A stretch of 64,000 bases of DNA from Candidatus Neomicrothrix sp. UBA2974 (GCA_002348705.1 DEAU01000028.1:1-64000); one strand, 5' to 3'; positions 15,518 through 25,338 are shown, counted from the first letter of the stretch. The notes: a model not told the origin generated them from the sequence alone. Program-made: numbers and translations.

Positions 15518-16401
15518 GCATCTTCGTCGATGCCGCCACCAAGGTGGTCTACCAGGGACTTACCGGAAGCCAGGGCCGTTACTACGGCCGCCTCAATCGT
15601 GAGTATGGAACACAAGTGGTGGCAGGCACCAATCCCCGCAAAGCTGGCACTGATGTAGATGGTGTGCCGGTCTTCGCCACTGTTGCCGACGCTGTGGAGG
15701 CCACCGGCGCAACCGCTTCATGCATCTTCATCCCGGCCCCCGGTGTTCGCGACGCCGTGCTGGAGGCTGCAGAGGGCGGAGTTGAGTTCATCGTCGCCAT
15801 TACCGAGGGCGTGCCCGCCCACGATGAGGCTGAGCTCTATAACCGCCTGAAACGCGACCACCCAGGGGTGCGTCTGCTTGGCCCGAACTGCCCTGGGATC
15901 ATCTCACCTGGCCTCTGCAACATTGGAATCACTGCAGGCCACATAGCTTTACCCGGCGGCCCGGTCGGCATAGTTAGCCGTTCAGGCACCCTGACCTATC
16001 AAGCTCTCTACGAGCTGAAGGAGAAAGGCATTGGGTGCACCACCTGTGTGGGCATTGGCGGCGACCCGGTGCCCGGCACATCTTTCATTGATTGTCTGGA
16101 GGCCTTCGAGGCGGACCCAGAAACGAAGGCAGTGATGATGATCGGCGAGATCGGCGGTTCAGCCGAAGAGGAGGCCGCTGAGTTCATCGCTGAACGAATG
16201 ACCAAGCCAGTGTCTGCATATGTCGCCGGTGTAACGGCACCGCCCGGAAAGAAGATGGGTCACGCGGGCGCCATCGTCTCAGGAGGCCGCGGAACAGCTG
16301 CGGCCAAGATGGAGGCCCTGAGCGCGGCCGGGGTTCGGGTAGGCCTGAACCCCACCGAAGCTGGTGAACTCATGGCTGAGATCGTGGCCGAGCTCGACTG
16401 A
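15514..16401 (+). CDS. sucD: Succinate-CoA ligase subunit alpha
   Basis: A 295-residue CoA-binding subunit that is phosphorylated on histidine during catalysis. Visible motifs are the CoA-binding VYQGLTGSQGRYYGRLN, LLGPNCPGIISPG, GIVSRSGTLTYQALYEL and the active-site histidine in KKMGHAGAIVSGGRGTAAAK. It overlaps sucC by 4 nt, the usual arrangement, and acts with it as an alpha/beta enzyme in the cytoplasm. Confidence 0.97.
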   Translation: MSIFVDAATKVVYQGLTGSQGRYYGRLNREYGTQVVAGTNPRKAGTDVDGVPVFATVADAVEATGATASCIFIPAPGVRDAVLEAAEGGVEFIVAITEGVPAHDEAELYNRLKRDHPGVRLLGPNCPGIISPGLCNIGITAGHIALPGGPVGIVSRSGTLTYQALYELKEKGIGCTTCVGIGGDPVPGTSFIDCLEAFEADPETKAVMMIGEIGGSAEEEAAEFIAERMTKPVSAYVAGVTAPPGKKMGHAGAIVSGGRGTAAAKMEALSAAGVRVGLNPTEAGELMAEIVAELD

Positions 16402-16443
16402 GAAGAACATCTCAAGGCCCGGTTCGCGGACGGAGCGCGCTGG

Positions 16444-16449
16444 TACCGT
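16444..16449 (+). promoter_or_regulatory. -10-like box (TACCGT) for leaderless purN
   Basis: TACCGT lies 7 nt before ATG 16457, and no Shine-Dalgarno sequence is present. This separates purN-purH from the sucCD operon. Confidence 0.5.
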
Positions 16450-16456
16450 CGCCGTC

Positions 16457-17071
16457 ATGTCCCTAGCAGTTCTGGTTTCTGGTGCGGGTTCAATCCTCGA
16501 CGCCATGGTTGAAGCCAACCTGCCCGTAGACCTCGTAGTTGCCGACCGTCCGTGTCCCGCGATTTCTCTGGCCGCTGGACATGATGTTGAAGCGCTGGTG
16601 GTGCGCCGGCAAACGTTCGGTGATGACTTCGATCAAGATGCCTATTCAGAGCATTTAGCTTCGATGATCGCCGACCGCGATATCAAACTGGTAGCCATGG
16701 CCGGCTTTGGAACCATTCTCGGAAAATCGTTTTATGACCGTTTCGGTGGTCGAACCCTGAACACTCACCCAGCGCTGCTTCCAGCCTTTCCCGGTTGGCA
16801 TGCCGTTCGCGACGCTCTGGCTGCCCAGGTGGGCACAACTGGGTGCACTGTCCACTTAGCCACCTTGGAAGTGGACGCTGGTCCAATTCTCGCCCAGAAG
16901 GCCGTCAGAGTTCATCCCGACGACGACGAGGCCAGCCTCCATGAACGCATAAAGGTGGTCGAACGCCGTCTGTACGTTGAGACATTGCGGGCAATACTTA
17001 ATGGCGAGTTGATTCTTCCTGAACCGGATGGCGGACACTTCCTGCCCAAAACCGAAGGAGTCACCCCGTGA
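16457..17071 (+). CDS. purN: Phosphoribosylglycinamide formyltransferase
   Basis: A 204-residue GAR transformylase, third step of de novo purine synthesis, using 10-formyl-THF. Catalytic residues are visible in TLNTHPALLPAFPG (Asn, His) and LEVDAGPILAQ (Asp). The N-terminal phosphate loop reads VSGAGSILDAM, where most relatives have GxGSN; the Asn is replaced by Ile. The start is set by the TACCGT box 7 nt upstream. The stop overlaps purH (GTGA), and folD, which supplies the formyl donor, follows purH. Confidence 0.95.
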   Translation: MSLAVLVSGAGSILDAMVEANLPVDLVVADRPCPAISLAAGHDVEALVVRRQTFGDDFDQDAYSEHLASMIADRDIKLVAMAGFGTILGKSFYDRFGGRTLNTHPALLPAFPGWHAVRDALAAQVGTTGCTVHLATLEVDAGPILAQKAVRVHPDDDEASLHERIKVVERRLYVETLRAILNGELILPEPDGGHFLPKTEGVTP

Positions 17072-18606
17072 CATCTGAGACGCTCCCTGAGGTTCGCCGC
17101 GCTCTGTTATCGGTCTATGACAAGACGGGGATCATCGATTTGGCAAGCGGTCTGATTGATCTCGGATGGGAAGTGTTGTCCAGTGGCGGAACGGCGGAAC
17201 ACCTGATGGGGGAAGGATTGTTGGTCACTGAGGTTGTCGAGGTGACAAAGTTTCCCGAGATGCTGGGTGGCCGGGTAAAGACCCTCCATCCCGCAATTCA
17301 TGCTGGCATCCTCGCCGACCGTTCCGACCCTCACCACCTTCGGGATCTCCGAGAGTCCGGCATCCAGCCAATTGACATTGTGGTCGGCAACCTCTACCCC
17401 TTCTCGTCTGATCCGGGCATCGAACTCATCGATATAGGTGGCTTGGCCATCATGCGAGGCGCCGCCAAGAATTTCGCCCACGTGGGTGTTGTCGTCGATC
17501 CATTCGACTACCCAGTAGTGCTGGACGAATTGCGGACGGCCGGCGATCTCTCGGACCTCACGCGGAGACGTCTGGCCCGAGCCGCGTTTGCCCACACAGC
17601 GGCTTATGACGCGGCCATTGTCGAATGGTTTGATTCCGATCCTGCTTCGAGTATGGCTGGTGATCCGCTGAAGCCGTCGATCCATCTGGCTCTAGAGAGG
17701 GTCCAGGTCCTGCGTTACGGAGAGAATCCGCATCAGGTCGGCGCCCGCTATCGGACCATCGGCGACGAGGGTTTGTGGGACAGAGCAGTAACGCACGGCG
17801 GTAAGCCCATGTCATATCTCAACCTGCTAGACGCCGAGGCGGCTTGGCGCATTGCCCATTCACTGGGAGACGATCCGGCTTCCGTAGTCGTCAAGCACGC
17901 CAACCCGTGCGGTGCCGCTATAAGAACCGATGTAGCTACGGCATACTTAGCGGCCCACGATTGTGATCCAGTTTCTGCTTTCGGTGGCATTGTGGCTGTT
18001 AACCGGCCGGTCAACTTGGCCATGGCCGAACCACTCTCGAAAGTTTTTACCGAGGTGGTACTGGCACCCTCCTACGAGTCCGATGCCTTGGCTCACTTGA
18101 AGCAGAAAGCCGATCTGCGCATCATCGAAGCTGAGGCACCCACGCGGCCGGATTTGGATTTCCGGGTAATCGACGGCGGATTCTTGGTACAGACCACAGA
18201 CCGACTGGTAACCCCACACACCGACTGGCAGGTGGTGACCAAGCGGCAGCCAAGCCCGGTCGAATGGGCCGATCTTGTATTTGCTTGGCGTCTAGCAGCA
18301 AGAGTCGACTCCAACAGCATCGTGCTGGCTAAGGACTGCCAAGCCGTTGGCATTGGCGCTGGCCAGCAGAACCGAATCGATGCCGGTCGTATCGCAGTGG
18401 AGAAAGCTGCCGGACGGGCAGTTGGGGGCGCGTGCGCCAGCGAGGCCTTTTTCCCCTTTCGCGATGGACTCGATGCGGCCGCTGAGGCTGGCATCACCGC
18501 GGTTGTCCAACCGGGTGGTTCTTTGCGCGACGACGAAGTAATCGAGGCAGCCGACGAGCACGGGATAGCAATGGTTTTCACCTCCGAGCGACATTTCCGG
18601 CACTGA
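17068..18606 (+). CDS. purH: Bifunctional AICAR transformylase/IMP cyclohydrolase
   Basis: A 512-residue enzyme for the last two steps of IMP synthesis. The N-terminal IMP cyclohydrolase has LLSVYDKTGI, SSGGTAEHL and MLGGRVKTLHPAIHAGILADR-like residues from about 65; the C-terminal transformylase has VVKHANPCGAA, SAFGGIVAVNRPV and EAFFPFRDGLDAA. Length is normal. GTG 17068 overlaps the purN stop by 4 nt. Both domains look intact. Confidence 0.97.
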   Translation: MTSETLPEVRRALLSVYDKTGIIDLASGLIDLGWEVLSSGGTAEHLMGEGLLVTEVVEVTKFPEMLGGRVKTLHPAIHAGILADRSDPHHLRDLRESGIQPIDIVVGNLYPFSSDPGIELIDIGGLAIMRGAAKNFAHVGVVVDPFDYPVVLDELRTAGDLSDLTRRRLARAAFAHTAAYDAAIVEWFDSDPASSMAGDPLKPSIHLALERVQVLRYGENPHQVGARYRTIGDEGLWDRAVTHGGKPMSYLNLLDAEAAWRIAHSLGDDPASVVVKHANPCGAAIRTDVATAYLAAHDCDPVSAFGGIVAVNRPVNLAMAEPLSKVFTEVVLAPSYESDALAHLKQKADLRIIEAEAPTRPDLDFRVIDGGFLVQTTDRLVTPHTDWQVVTKRQPSPVEWADLVFAWRLAARVDSNSIVLAKDCQAVGIGAGQQNRIDAGRIAVEKAAGRAVGGACASEAFFPFRDGLDAAAEAGITAVVQPGGSLRDDEVIEAADEHGIAMVFTSERHFRH

Positions 18607-18672
18607 CTCCGCGATCGCTCTTTCCGCGGCCGATGGTGCCAGATGTCTGAAACGCAGGGGTCCGCTGCCAGA

Positions 18673-18678
18673 TAGCGT
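18673..18678 (+). promoter_or_regulatory. -10-like box (TAGCGT) for folD
   Basis: TAGCGT lies 8 nt before ATG 18687. TTG 18681 is in frame but sits only 2 nt from the box, so ATG is favoured. Confidence 0.4.
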
Positions 18679-18686
18679 CATTGGCT

Positions 18687-19544
18687 ATGAGTGCACAATT
18701 TCTGGCAGGTGGACCCGTCGCCGAAGCTGTCCTCCACGATGTTCGGGATCGTGTCCAAGCCTTGAAGGCCAAGGGCATAGTGCCGGGGCTAGGAACCATT
18801 CTCGTAGGCGACGACGGGGCAAGTGCCGGCTATGTCCGTAAAAAGCACGAGACCTGTGAGTCGGTGGGAATGGTTTCCCACCATATTCAGGTCGATGCTG
18901 GAGATCCACCAGCGGCCCTCGAAGAATCGGTGGCTCGTTTCAACGAGGATCCGGAGGTCCACGCCTACATCATCCAGCACCCTGTAGCCGAGGGCTTCGA
19001 CTTCAACGCAGCCCTGTCTTTGATGGACCCGACTAAGGACGCCGACGGTCTGCATCCCACCAACCTGGGAAAGCTGGTTCTCCAGGAAGATGGACCGGTG
19101 CCGTGCACACCGGCTGGGATTCAGGCCATGTTCGTTCACTACAACATTGACATCAGCGGTCGACACGTCGTAGTCATCGGTCGAGGTCCCACTCTGGGAC
19201 GCCCTTTGTCGCTCCTACTGACTACAAAGTCGCCGGGTGCCAACGCGGCTGTGACCGTCGTGCACTCGGCCGTTCCGGATCTAGACGAGCTAACCCGTGA
19301 GGCAGACGTTGTCGTAGCGGCGTTGGGCATTCCGTCATTCGTTAAACCTGACATGGTTAAGCCGGGTGCCGTAGTGGTGAGTGGCGGTATCTCATGGGAA
19401 GGCAAGAAGTTGCTGGCTGATGTTGACGAGTCGGTGGGTGAGGTCGCCTCGTGGATTACCCCACGTCTCGGTGGGGTGGGTCCGACCACAGTGGCCATGC
19501 TTCTGCGAAACACCGCCGAAGCAGCGGAACGCGATACCAACTAG
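18687..19544 (+). CDS. folD: Bifunctional methylenetetrahydrofolate dehydrogenase/cyclohydrolase
   Basis: A 285-residue enzyme converting 5,10-methylene-THF to 10-formyl-THF. The catalytic lysine lies in AGYVRKKHETCESVGM; the substrate loop reads IIQHPVAEGFD where E. coli has QLPLP; the dinucleotide motif is VVIGRGPTLGRPLSLLL. The C-terminal block GGVGPTTVAMLL is conserved. It follows purN and purH, whose transformylases consume its product, but has its own -10-like box and is separated by 80 nt. Confidence 0.96.
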   Translation: MSAQFLAGGPVAEAVLHDVRDRVQALKAKGIVPGLGTILVGDDGASAGYVRKKHETCESVGMVSHHIQVDAGDPPAALEESVARFNEDPEVHAYIIQHPVAEGFDFNAALSLMDPTKDADGLHPTNLGKLVLQEDGPVPCTPAGIQAMFVHYNIDISGRHVVVIGRGPTLGRPLSLLLTTKSPGANAAVTVVHSAVPDLDELTREADVVVAALGIPSFVKPDMVKPGAVVVSGGISWEGKKLLADVDESVGEVASWITPRLGGVGPTTVAMLLRNTAEAAERDTN

Positions 19545-19632
19545 GCATAGTCTTTGCAGGTCGAACTGCGCCGGGTCGACGGACCGACGGTCAATGACGA
19601 TCTCTGCTGGTCAACCTAGAGGCTGAAATCGG

Positions 19633-19638
19633 TAGGGT
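19633..19638 (+). promoter_or_regulatory. -10-like box (TAGGGT) for leaderless icd
   Basis: TAGGGT lies 7 nt before ATG 19646; no Shine-Dalgarno sequence. Confidence 0.5.
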
Positions 19639-19645
19639 CAGAGCT

Positions 19646-20842
19646 ATGGCAGAGAAGATCACCATGGGCGCCAACGGTGTCCTCCAGGTCCCGGACAATC
19701 CGATTATCCCGTTCATCGAAGGTGACGGGACCGGGGTCGATATCTGGCCGGCGGCTCGCTGCGTTTTGGACGCCGCAGCGGGCAAATATGGCCACAGCGT
19801 TGAATGGAAAGAAGTCCTGGCCGGCGAGAAGGCTTACAACGAGACTGGCGACTGGCTCCCCCAGGAGACTGTCGACTGCTTCATCGATCACCTCATTGGC
19901 ATCAAGGGGCCACTCACGACACCGATCGGTGGCGGGTTTCGAAGTCTCAATGTGGCCCTTCGTCAGATTTTGGATCTGTACGTATGTCTGCGTCCGGTCC
20001 GGTGGTTCAAGGGTGTCCCGTCGCCTGTGAAGCAGCCCGAATTGGTTGACATGGTGATCTTCCGGGAGAACACCGAGGACATCTATGCCGGCATGGAGGT
20101 CGAGGCTATGACCCCGGAAGCGTTGAGGTTGCGGGAGTTGCTTGAAGATGCTTTCGGCTGGAGAATCCGTGAGGACTCAGGCATCGGTATCAAGCCCATC
20201 TCCAAGACAGGCTCCCAACGCCTTCAGCGGGCAGCCCTTCAGTACGCAGTAGACCGTGGACGCCCTCGGGTGCATTGGGTCCACAAAGGCAACATCATGA
20301 AGTTCACTGAGGGAGCCTTTCAGAAGTGGGGCTATGAGCTAGTTCGTGACGAGTTCTCCGAAGTGGCAGTCGGGTGGGACGACTGCGACGGCGATCCAGG
20401 TGATCGCATACTTGTCCAAGACGCCATCGCCGATATCGCCCTCCAGCAGGTCCTGACTCGTCCAGCAGAGTTTGACGTGATCGCCACCATGAACCTTAAC
20501 GGTGACTATCTGTCCGATGCGTTGGCCGCTCAGGTTGGAGGGATCGGTATCGCTCCCGGCGGCAACGCCAACTACGTCACCGGTCACGGCATCTTTGAAG
20601 CGACCCACGGCACGGCACCCCGCTACGCCGGTCAGGACAAGGTCAACCCATCATCGGTTCTCCTGTCTGGCGTGCTGATGTTCGAACACATTGGTTGGCA
20701 GGAGGCTGCCGACGACATCGTGCGGGCCGTTGAGTCGACGGTTTCCGACAAAGTAGTGACCTATGATTTCGCGCGGCTGATGGATGGAGCGACCGAGGTG
20801 AAGTGCTCCGAGTTTGCTTCGGCCGTCGTTGACCGACTCTGA
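19646..20842 (+). CDS. icd: Isocitrate dehydrogenase, NADP-type (type I)
   Basis: A 398-residue homodimeric IDH of the E. coli type, making 2-oxoglutarate and CO2. The substrate loop GGGFRSLNVALRQILDLYVC holds the serine equivalent to the E. coli IDH kinase site; metal-binding aspartates lie in the DAIAD region. NADP-type residues are kept: a basic-Tyr pair in HGTAPRYAGQDKVNPSS and Tyr/Arg in VVTYDFARLMDGA. This is not the monomeric IDH of corynebacteria and streptomycetes. Together with sucCD, mdh and sdhCAB it forms a loose TCA cluster. Confidence 0.96.
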   Translation: MAEKITMGANGVLQVPDNPIIPFIEGDGTGVDIWPAARCVLDAAAGKYGHSVEWKEVLAGEKAYNETGDWLPQETVDCFIDHLIGIKGPLTTPIGGGFRSLNVALRQILDLYVCLRPVRWFKGVPSPVKQPELVDMVIFRENTEDIYAGMEVEAMTPEALRLRELLEDAFGWRIREDSGIGIKPISKTGSQRLQRAALQYAVDRGRPRVHWVHKGNIMKFTEGAFQKWGYELVRDEFSEVAVGWDDCDGDPGDRILVQDAIADIALQQVLTRPAEFDVIATMNLNGDYLSDALAAQVGGIGIAPGGNANYVTGHGIFEATHGTAPRYAGQDKVNPSSVLLSGVLMFEHIGWQEAADDIVRAVESTVSDKVVTYDFARLMDGATEVKCSEFASAVVDRL

Positions 20843-20919
20843 ACGTCCGCATTGACGACGGGGAGGGCTTCTCCGCGCCTCCACCGGTCACGCCTGCGGA
20901 AAGGTCGTCGACCGAGAGT

Positions 20920-22704
20920 GTGATCTGGCGCGGTTGGCGACTGGTCCGTCGATCCCTGAGAGCGCATCCGTGGGCGCACACAGCGGGAATCATGGGCGCC
21001 AATGTCTTCGTGCTAGCCATCGTGGGTTTTACGGTGGTAGTGGGTCGGGTCACCGACGAGGTGATTGTGCCCGGATTGGACGGTGGAGGTGTATCTCGCC
21101 GGTCCGTTCTAATCACCGTGGTCGTCTTAGCTGCCGTCGGATTCATCCGCGCGGTGTCGGTCATGGCCCGCCGTTGGTTCAACATGTTGGCACTCGTGCG
21201 AACTCAGCGCACTTGGCGTCAGGCCGTTATTGATCAGTTTCTAGACGTCCCCCTGGCCTTCCACCAGGCCACGCCAGCCGGGCAACTTCTAGCTCACGCG
21301 GATGCCGACGTCGAGGTGGCAACTTCAATGTTGAAGCCCCTTGCATTCGTTGTATCGGTGTTCATGCTGGCCGGTGCGTCTCTAGTCAGTTTGCTGCTCG
21401 TTCACCCCCTGTTTGCCTTGGTAGCGGTGGTCATGTTCCCAATATTGATATGGCTGAACCGGCGATTTACTCGAGCGGTCGAGGGACCGGCCGCCGCTGG
21501 CCAGGCAGCGGTTGGCGTGCTATCTGGTATCGCCCACGAGAGCCTCGACGGTGCGGTTGTCGTCAAGACATTGGGGCGGGAGCGCGACGAGGTAGAGCGA
21601 TTCAAGAATGCCGCCGAACAGCTCCGATCCCGCCGTCTCGAGGTGGGGAGGCTGCGGGCAAAATACGGACCGCTCTATTACTCATTACCCCAAATGGGAA
21701 TCGTTGTCCTCCTGCTAGTGGGCGCTTGGCTGGTTGATCGCAACGCGGCGACCATTGGAGATGTGGTCAGGGCCATGTCCCTGTTCACCATCCTGACTCT
21801 TCCCATGGAGATGCTGGGCTACCTATTTCAAGAGATGCCGAGGTCTGTGGTGGCCTTGGATCGTATCGACCGCGTCTTGGCGGAACCGGTTGAAGTATTC
21901 GCTGGTTCGCCAGACCGGAATACAAGGCTCCGCGGGCAACGTGGCTCAAAAGTCGTTGAGTTCGACGGCATAGTTTTCGCCCACGCCGGAGGCCCATCGA
22001 TTCTGAATGGATTCGACCTTCGTCTAGAGCAGGGCGAGTCAGTGGCGTTAGTTGGCGCTACCGGATCAGGTAAGAGCACGGCTGTCACCTTGTTGGCTGG
22101 ACTTATTCAGCCGACATCCGGTGAGATTCTGGTGGGTGGGCGGACTACCGCAGAACTCGGCCCGGAGGGGGTGTCGGAGACAGTAGCCACGGTGCTTCAG
22201 GAGACCTTCTTATTCGCCGACACCATACGGTCCAATCTGACCCTCGGGCGTGAGGTCACCGAGGACGAGATAGAGCAGGCATTGGTTGTTGCTGCCGCTG
22301 CAGGGTTTGTCGCCGACCTTAATGACGGCCTCGAGACCGAAATCGGTGAACGAGGCGTCACCTTGTCAGGCGGACAGCGCCAACGACTAGCTATAGCTCG
22401 GGCACTTCTCCGTTGTCCAAAGGTCCTTGTTCTCGACGATGCCACATCGGCTGTCGACCCAGTGGTGGAGGCCGACATACTCGGATCCCTACGAGATCCT
22501 TTGGCAGTCGAAACGTCGTTCAACGAAGGGCCTCGGACTCTTCTGGTTGTAGCCCATCGGCTGGCCACGATCCGACTTGCGGACCGCGTGGTCTTCCTCG
22601 ATGATGGAAGGGTCGCGGCGACCGGTACCCACGATGAGTTACTCAAGGTCGATGCATACGCATCGCTGGCCAGGGCATACGAGATGGCGAGTAGGCACTG
22701 GTGA
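20920..22704 (+). CDS. ABC exporter, half 1 (degenerate catalytic site)
   Basis: A fused membrane/ATPase half transporter of 594 residues: six-helix membrane domain, then a nucleotide-binding domain with Walker A VGATGSGKST, canonical signature LSGGQRQRLAIARALL and Walker B VLVLDDATSAVDP. The catalytic Glu after Walker B is Asp, the hallmark of the degenerate partner in heterodimeric exporters. It overlaps half 2 by 4 nt. GTG 20920 is the first standard start; in-frame sequence back to 20839 is also open and could encode an N-terminal tail from a rare start. Substrate unknown. Confidence 0.93.
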   Translation: MIWRGWRLVRRSLRAHPWAHTAGIMGANVFVLAIVGFTVVVGRVTDEVIVPGLDGGGVSRRSVLITVVVLAAVGFIRAVSVMARRWFNMLALVRTQRTWRQAVIDQFLDVPLAFHQATPAGQLLAHADADVEVATSMLKPLAFVVSVFMLAGASLVSLLLVHPLFALVAVVMFPILIWLNRRFTRAVEGPAAAGQAAVGVLSGIAHESLDGAVVVKTLGRERDEVERFKNAAEQLRSRRLEVGRLRAKYGPLYYSLPQMGIVVLLLVGAWLVDRNAATIGDVVRAMSLFTILTLPMEMLGYLFQEMPRSVVALDRIDRVLAEPVEVFAGSPDRNTRLRGQRGSKVVEFDGIVFAHAGGPSILNGFDLRLEQGESVALVGATGSGKSTAVTLLAGLIQPTSGEILVGGRTTAELGPEGVSETVATVLQETFLFADTIRSNLTLGREVTEDEIEQALVVAAAAGFVADLNDGLETEIGERGVTLSGGQRQRLAIARALLRCPKVLVLDDATSAVDPVVEADILGSLRDPLAVETSFNEGPRTLLVVAHRLATIRLADRVVFLDDGRVAATGTHDELLKVDAYASLARAYEMASRHW

Positions 22705-24485
22705 CAGAAGAGGATGCCCGTCGACTAGACGGAGTGGGTGCACTATCGGTGCTGCGGCGCGGTCTGCTGGCTTCACCAGAGTTGCGAGAGGGCGCTTGGC
22801 GGACGGCACTCATGGCTCTTTCAGTTGCCGGCGGAAAGTTGCTCGTCCCCCTTCTGATCCAACTGGTTATGGACCTGTCGGTCACCGAGGAGGGAGTCCA
22901 CATGGGACGTGCCCTTCTGCTCTGCCTGATCGCCATTGTCCTCGTGGTGGGAAGCATCCAAGTGGGTCGGATCACCTACTTCCGCCTAGTTCGGACCGCC
23001 GAGGAAGTCCTTCTTGGGTTGCGGACTCGGACCTTCGAACACCTGCACCGCCTGAGTCTCGCCGAGCACACCGCCTCGAGGAAGGGTGTCCTGACAGCAC
23101 GGGTGACTAGCGATGTGGAAACGCTCACCCAGTTCGCTCAGTGGGGAGCAGTGGCCTGGATCATCGACTCGGTCCAGATCGTCGCCGTCTTGGCCATCAT
23201 GACTGCGTACTCGTGGCAGTTGACCTTGGTGGTTCTGGTCCTTCACATCCCGTTGGTTCCGATCCTGCGATGGATGCAGGCCCGCCAACTGGTGGCATAC
23301 GAGGAACTCCGCACCCGTGTGTCGGACACGATGGCCATCGTTTCCGAGTCGGTTCACGGGGTCGAGACGGTTCGGGCCTACGGGCACCGGGAGCCCGTGC
23401 GACGTCGAATCCATTCTGCTATCGATAGCCAATACGGCCAGCAGATGCAGGCGGCCCGCTATTTCTCTCTGGTTCTGCCAGTTTCTGACTTCTTTGGGGT
23501 GATGGCCATCGCCTCTGTGGTGGGCACGGGAGTGTGGTGGGGTGATTCTTGGGGGGTTAGCTCGGGCGAACTGGTGGCCTTTGTGTTCCTATGCAACCTA
23601 CTTATTGCACCGATCACAGAACTCGGCGAGGTGCTGGACCAGACACAGACCGCCTTGGCTGGGTGGTGGAAGATTCTTAACGTGCTGGACACTGAGGTTG
23701 ACCTATCCGACCCAGAGGTGCCGGTGGCTCTGCCCGGTGGGCCGTTGGACGTCAGAGTCGAGAATGTCGAGTTCTCCTATCGGACCGGCGACCGCGTAAT
23801 CCATGGCATCGACCTGGTCCTGCCGCTGGGGGCGTCAGTGGCGGTAGTCGGTGAGACCGGTTCGGGCAAGACGACTTTTGCCCGCCTCCTAGCCCGGTTG
23901 GCTGATCCAACCGCCGGGCGGGTGTTGGTGGGAGGTGTGGACCTTCGCGATGCGGCACCCGATGATCGGCGACGGGCGATCCGGATGGTTCCCCAGGACG
24001 GCTTCCTTTTTGATACCACAATCGCCGAGAACGTCCGTTATGGCCGTGCCGGCGCCACCGACGCCGACGTCGATTCGGCGGTGGCAGAACTGGGTCTGAT
24101 CGGCTGGGTCGAAGGCTTGGCTGAGGGGGTACACACTAGGGTCGGTGAACGGGGCGAAGGGCTATCGGTCGGCGAGCGTCAACTCGTGGCACTGGTTCGG
24201 GCCCAACTTGCCGATCCAGGGTTGCTGATCCTCGACGAGGCCACGTCGGCCGTTGATCCTGAGACTGAGATCACGCTTGAACGTGCTATGGAACGCCTAG
24301 CGGCGGGAAGGACCACGGTTAGCGTTGCCCACCGTCTTTCGACAGCCGAACGGGCTGACCTGGTCTTGGTCTTTTCCAACGGTCTGATCGTGGAGTCCGG
24401 CCCACACGATGCTCTGGTGGCCCTTGGCGGGGTCTACGCAGGGCTGCACGCGTCGTGGTTGGGCGGCACCCGGGAGACCTTGTGA
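22701..24485 (+). CDS. ABC exporter, half 2 (canonical Walker B, atypical signature)
   Basis: The second 594-residue half transporter. Walker A is VGETGSGKTT, Walker B LLILDEATSAVDP with the catalytic Glu, but the signature is LSVGERQ instead of LSGGQ. With half 1 this predicts one functional ATP site (this Walker A/B plus the LSGGQ of half 1) and one degenerate site (half 1 Walker A/B plus this LSVGE), as in TM287/288 or BmrCD. GTG 22701 overlaps the previous stop; the end overlaps the PIG-L gene start (GTGA). Confidence 0.93.
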   Translation: MTEEDARRLDGVGALSVLRRGLLASPELREGAWRTALMALSVAGGKLLVPLLIQLVMDLSVTEEGVHMGRALLLCLIAIVLVVGSIQVGRITYFRLVRTAEEVLLGLRTRTFEHLHRLSLAEHTASRKGVLTARVTSDVETLTQFAQWGAVAWIIDSVQIVAVLAIMTAYSWQLTLVVLVLHIPLVPILRWMQARQLVAYEELRTRVSDTMAIVSESVHGVETVRAYGHREPVRRRIHSAIDSQYGQQMQAARYFSLVLPVSDFFGVMAIASVVGTGVWWGDSWGVSSGELVAFVFLCNLLIAPITELGEVLDQTQTALAGWWKILNVLDTEVDLSDPEVPVALPGGPLDVRVENVEFSYRTGDRVIHGIDLVLPLGASVAVVGETGSGKTTFARLLARLADPTAGRVLVGGVDLRDAAPDDRRRAIRMVPQDGFLFDTTIAENVRYGRAGATDADVDSAVAELGLIGWVEGLAEGVHTRVGERGEGLSVGERQLVALVRAQLADPGLLILDEATSAVDPETEITLERAMERLAAGRTTVSVAHRLSTAERADLVLVFSNGLIVESGPHDALVALGGVYAGLHASWLGGTRETL

Positions 24486-25285
24486 GCCGGGACCTAGACG
24501 TTCCCTTGACGGGCTGCAGTCACGTGGACCCGATTGATCCCGTAGTCGGCCGTGCGGCAAGGGAGTGGGCCGATCTGGTGGCGAGCCTCCCGACGGTCCC
24601 TGAGCCATGGCCTCCGACAGGACCCATTGTTGTGGTCGCGCCCCATCCAGACGACGAGCTTCTAGCGGTAGGAGCCACATTGGCCGGTGCATCGGATGCC
24701 GGCGCAGAGGTCCGAGTGGTAGCGGTTACTGACGGAGAGATGTCCCATCCCCACCTGACCGTTGATCGTCGTAACCAATTGACTGATCGTCGTCTTGACG
24801 AGACAGTGCAGGCATACGAGTTGGCGGGGATTCGGGCCGAACGAATCCGTCTTTCTCTTCCCGATGGGGGGGCCTCAGGACTTGGCGCGAAGAGTTGGGA
24901 GAATGGTCTGACAGTTGGTCTCGCGCCCATCTTGGACGGAGCAACCACGTGTCTGGCGCCCTGGGTGGACGACGGTCATCCTGACCACGATGCTTGCGGT
25001 CGAGTAGCCCGGACCCTCTGCACTGAGACTGGGGTTGCCCTTGTTGAGTTCCCGGTCTGGTCGTGGAACTGGGACAACCCGGCGGCGCCGAGTATCCCGT
25101 TCAACCGTTCAGTGCGTTTCGACTTCGACAAGGATCTGTTCGAACGTAAGCAGGCCGGGATTTCTGCCTACTCAAGTCAGATCCGTCCAGAGGACGGAAA
25201 TCGAGCGGTCCTTCCCTCTAGGTTCTTGGCCCACTTTGCTCGGCCTGCCGAAGTCTTTCTTCTGTCCGGCGGCCCACTGAGCTAG
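24482..25285 (+). CDS. PIG-L/LmbE family N-deacetylase
   Basis: A 267-residue zinc-dependent deacetylase. The metal motif is VVVAPHPDDELLAVGATLAG, and the second ligand lies in VDDGHPDHDACG. The family removes acetyl groups from N-acetylglucosamine-type substrates, including mycothiol and teicoplanin intermediates and antibiotic sugars. GTG 24482 overlaps the ABC exporter stop by 4 nt, so a link between deacetylated product and export is possible but not shown. The length is slightly short for MshB. Confidence 0.88.
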   Translation: MSRDLDVPLTGCSHVDPIDPVVGRAAREWADLVASLPTVPEPWPPTGPIVVVAPHPDDELLAVGATLAGASDAGAEVRVVAVTDGEMSHPHLTVDRRNQLTDRRLDETVQAYELAGIRAERIRLSLPDGGASGLGAKSWENGLTVGLAPILDGATTCLAPWVDDGHPDHDACGRVARTLCTETGVALVEFPVWSWNWDNPAAPSIPFNRSVRFDFDKDLFERKQAGISAYSSQIRPEDGNRAVLPSRFLAHFARPAEVFLLSGGPLS

Positions 25286-25338
25286 CGACATAGGGGCATG
25301 ACATCGCAGCAGGGTGGGACCTTTAGCAGGCCTGTCGG

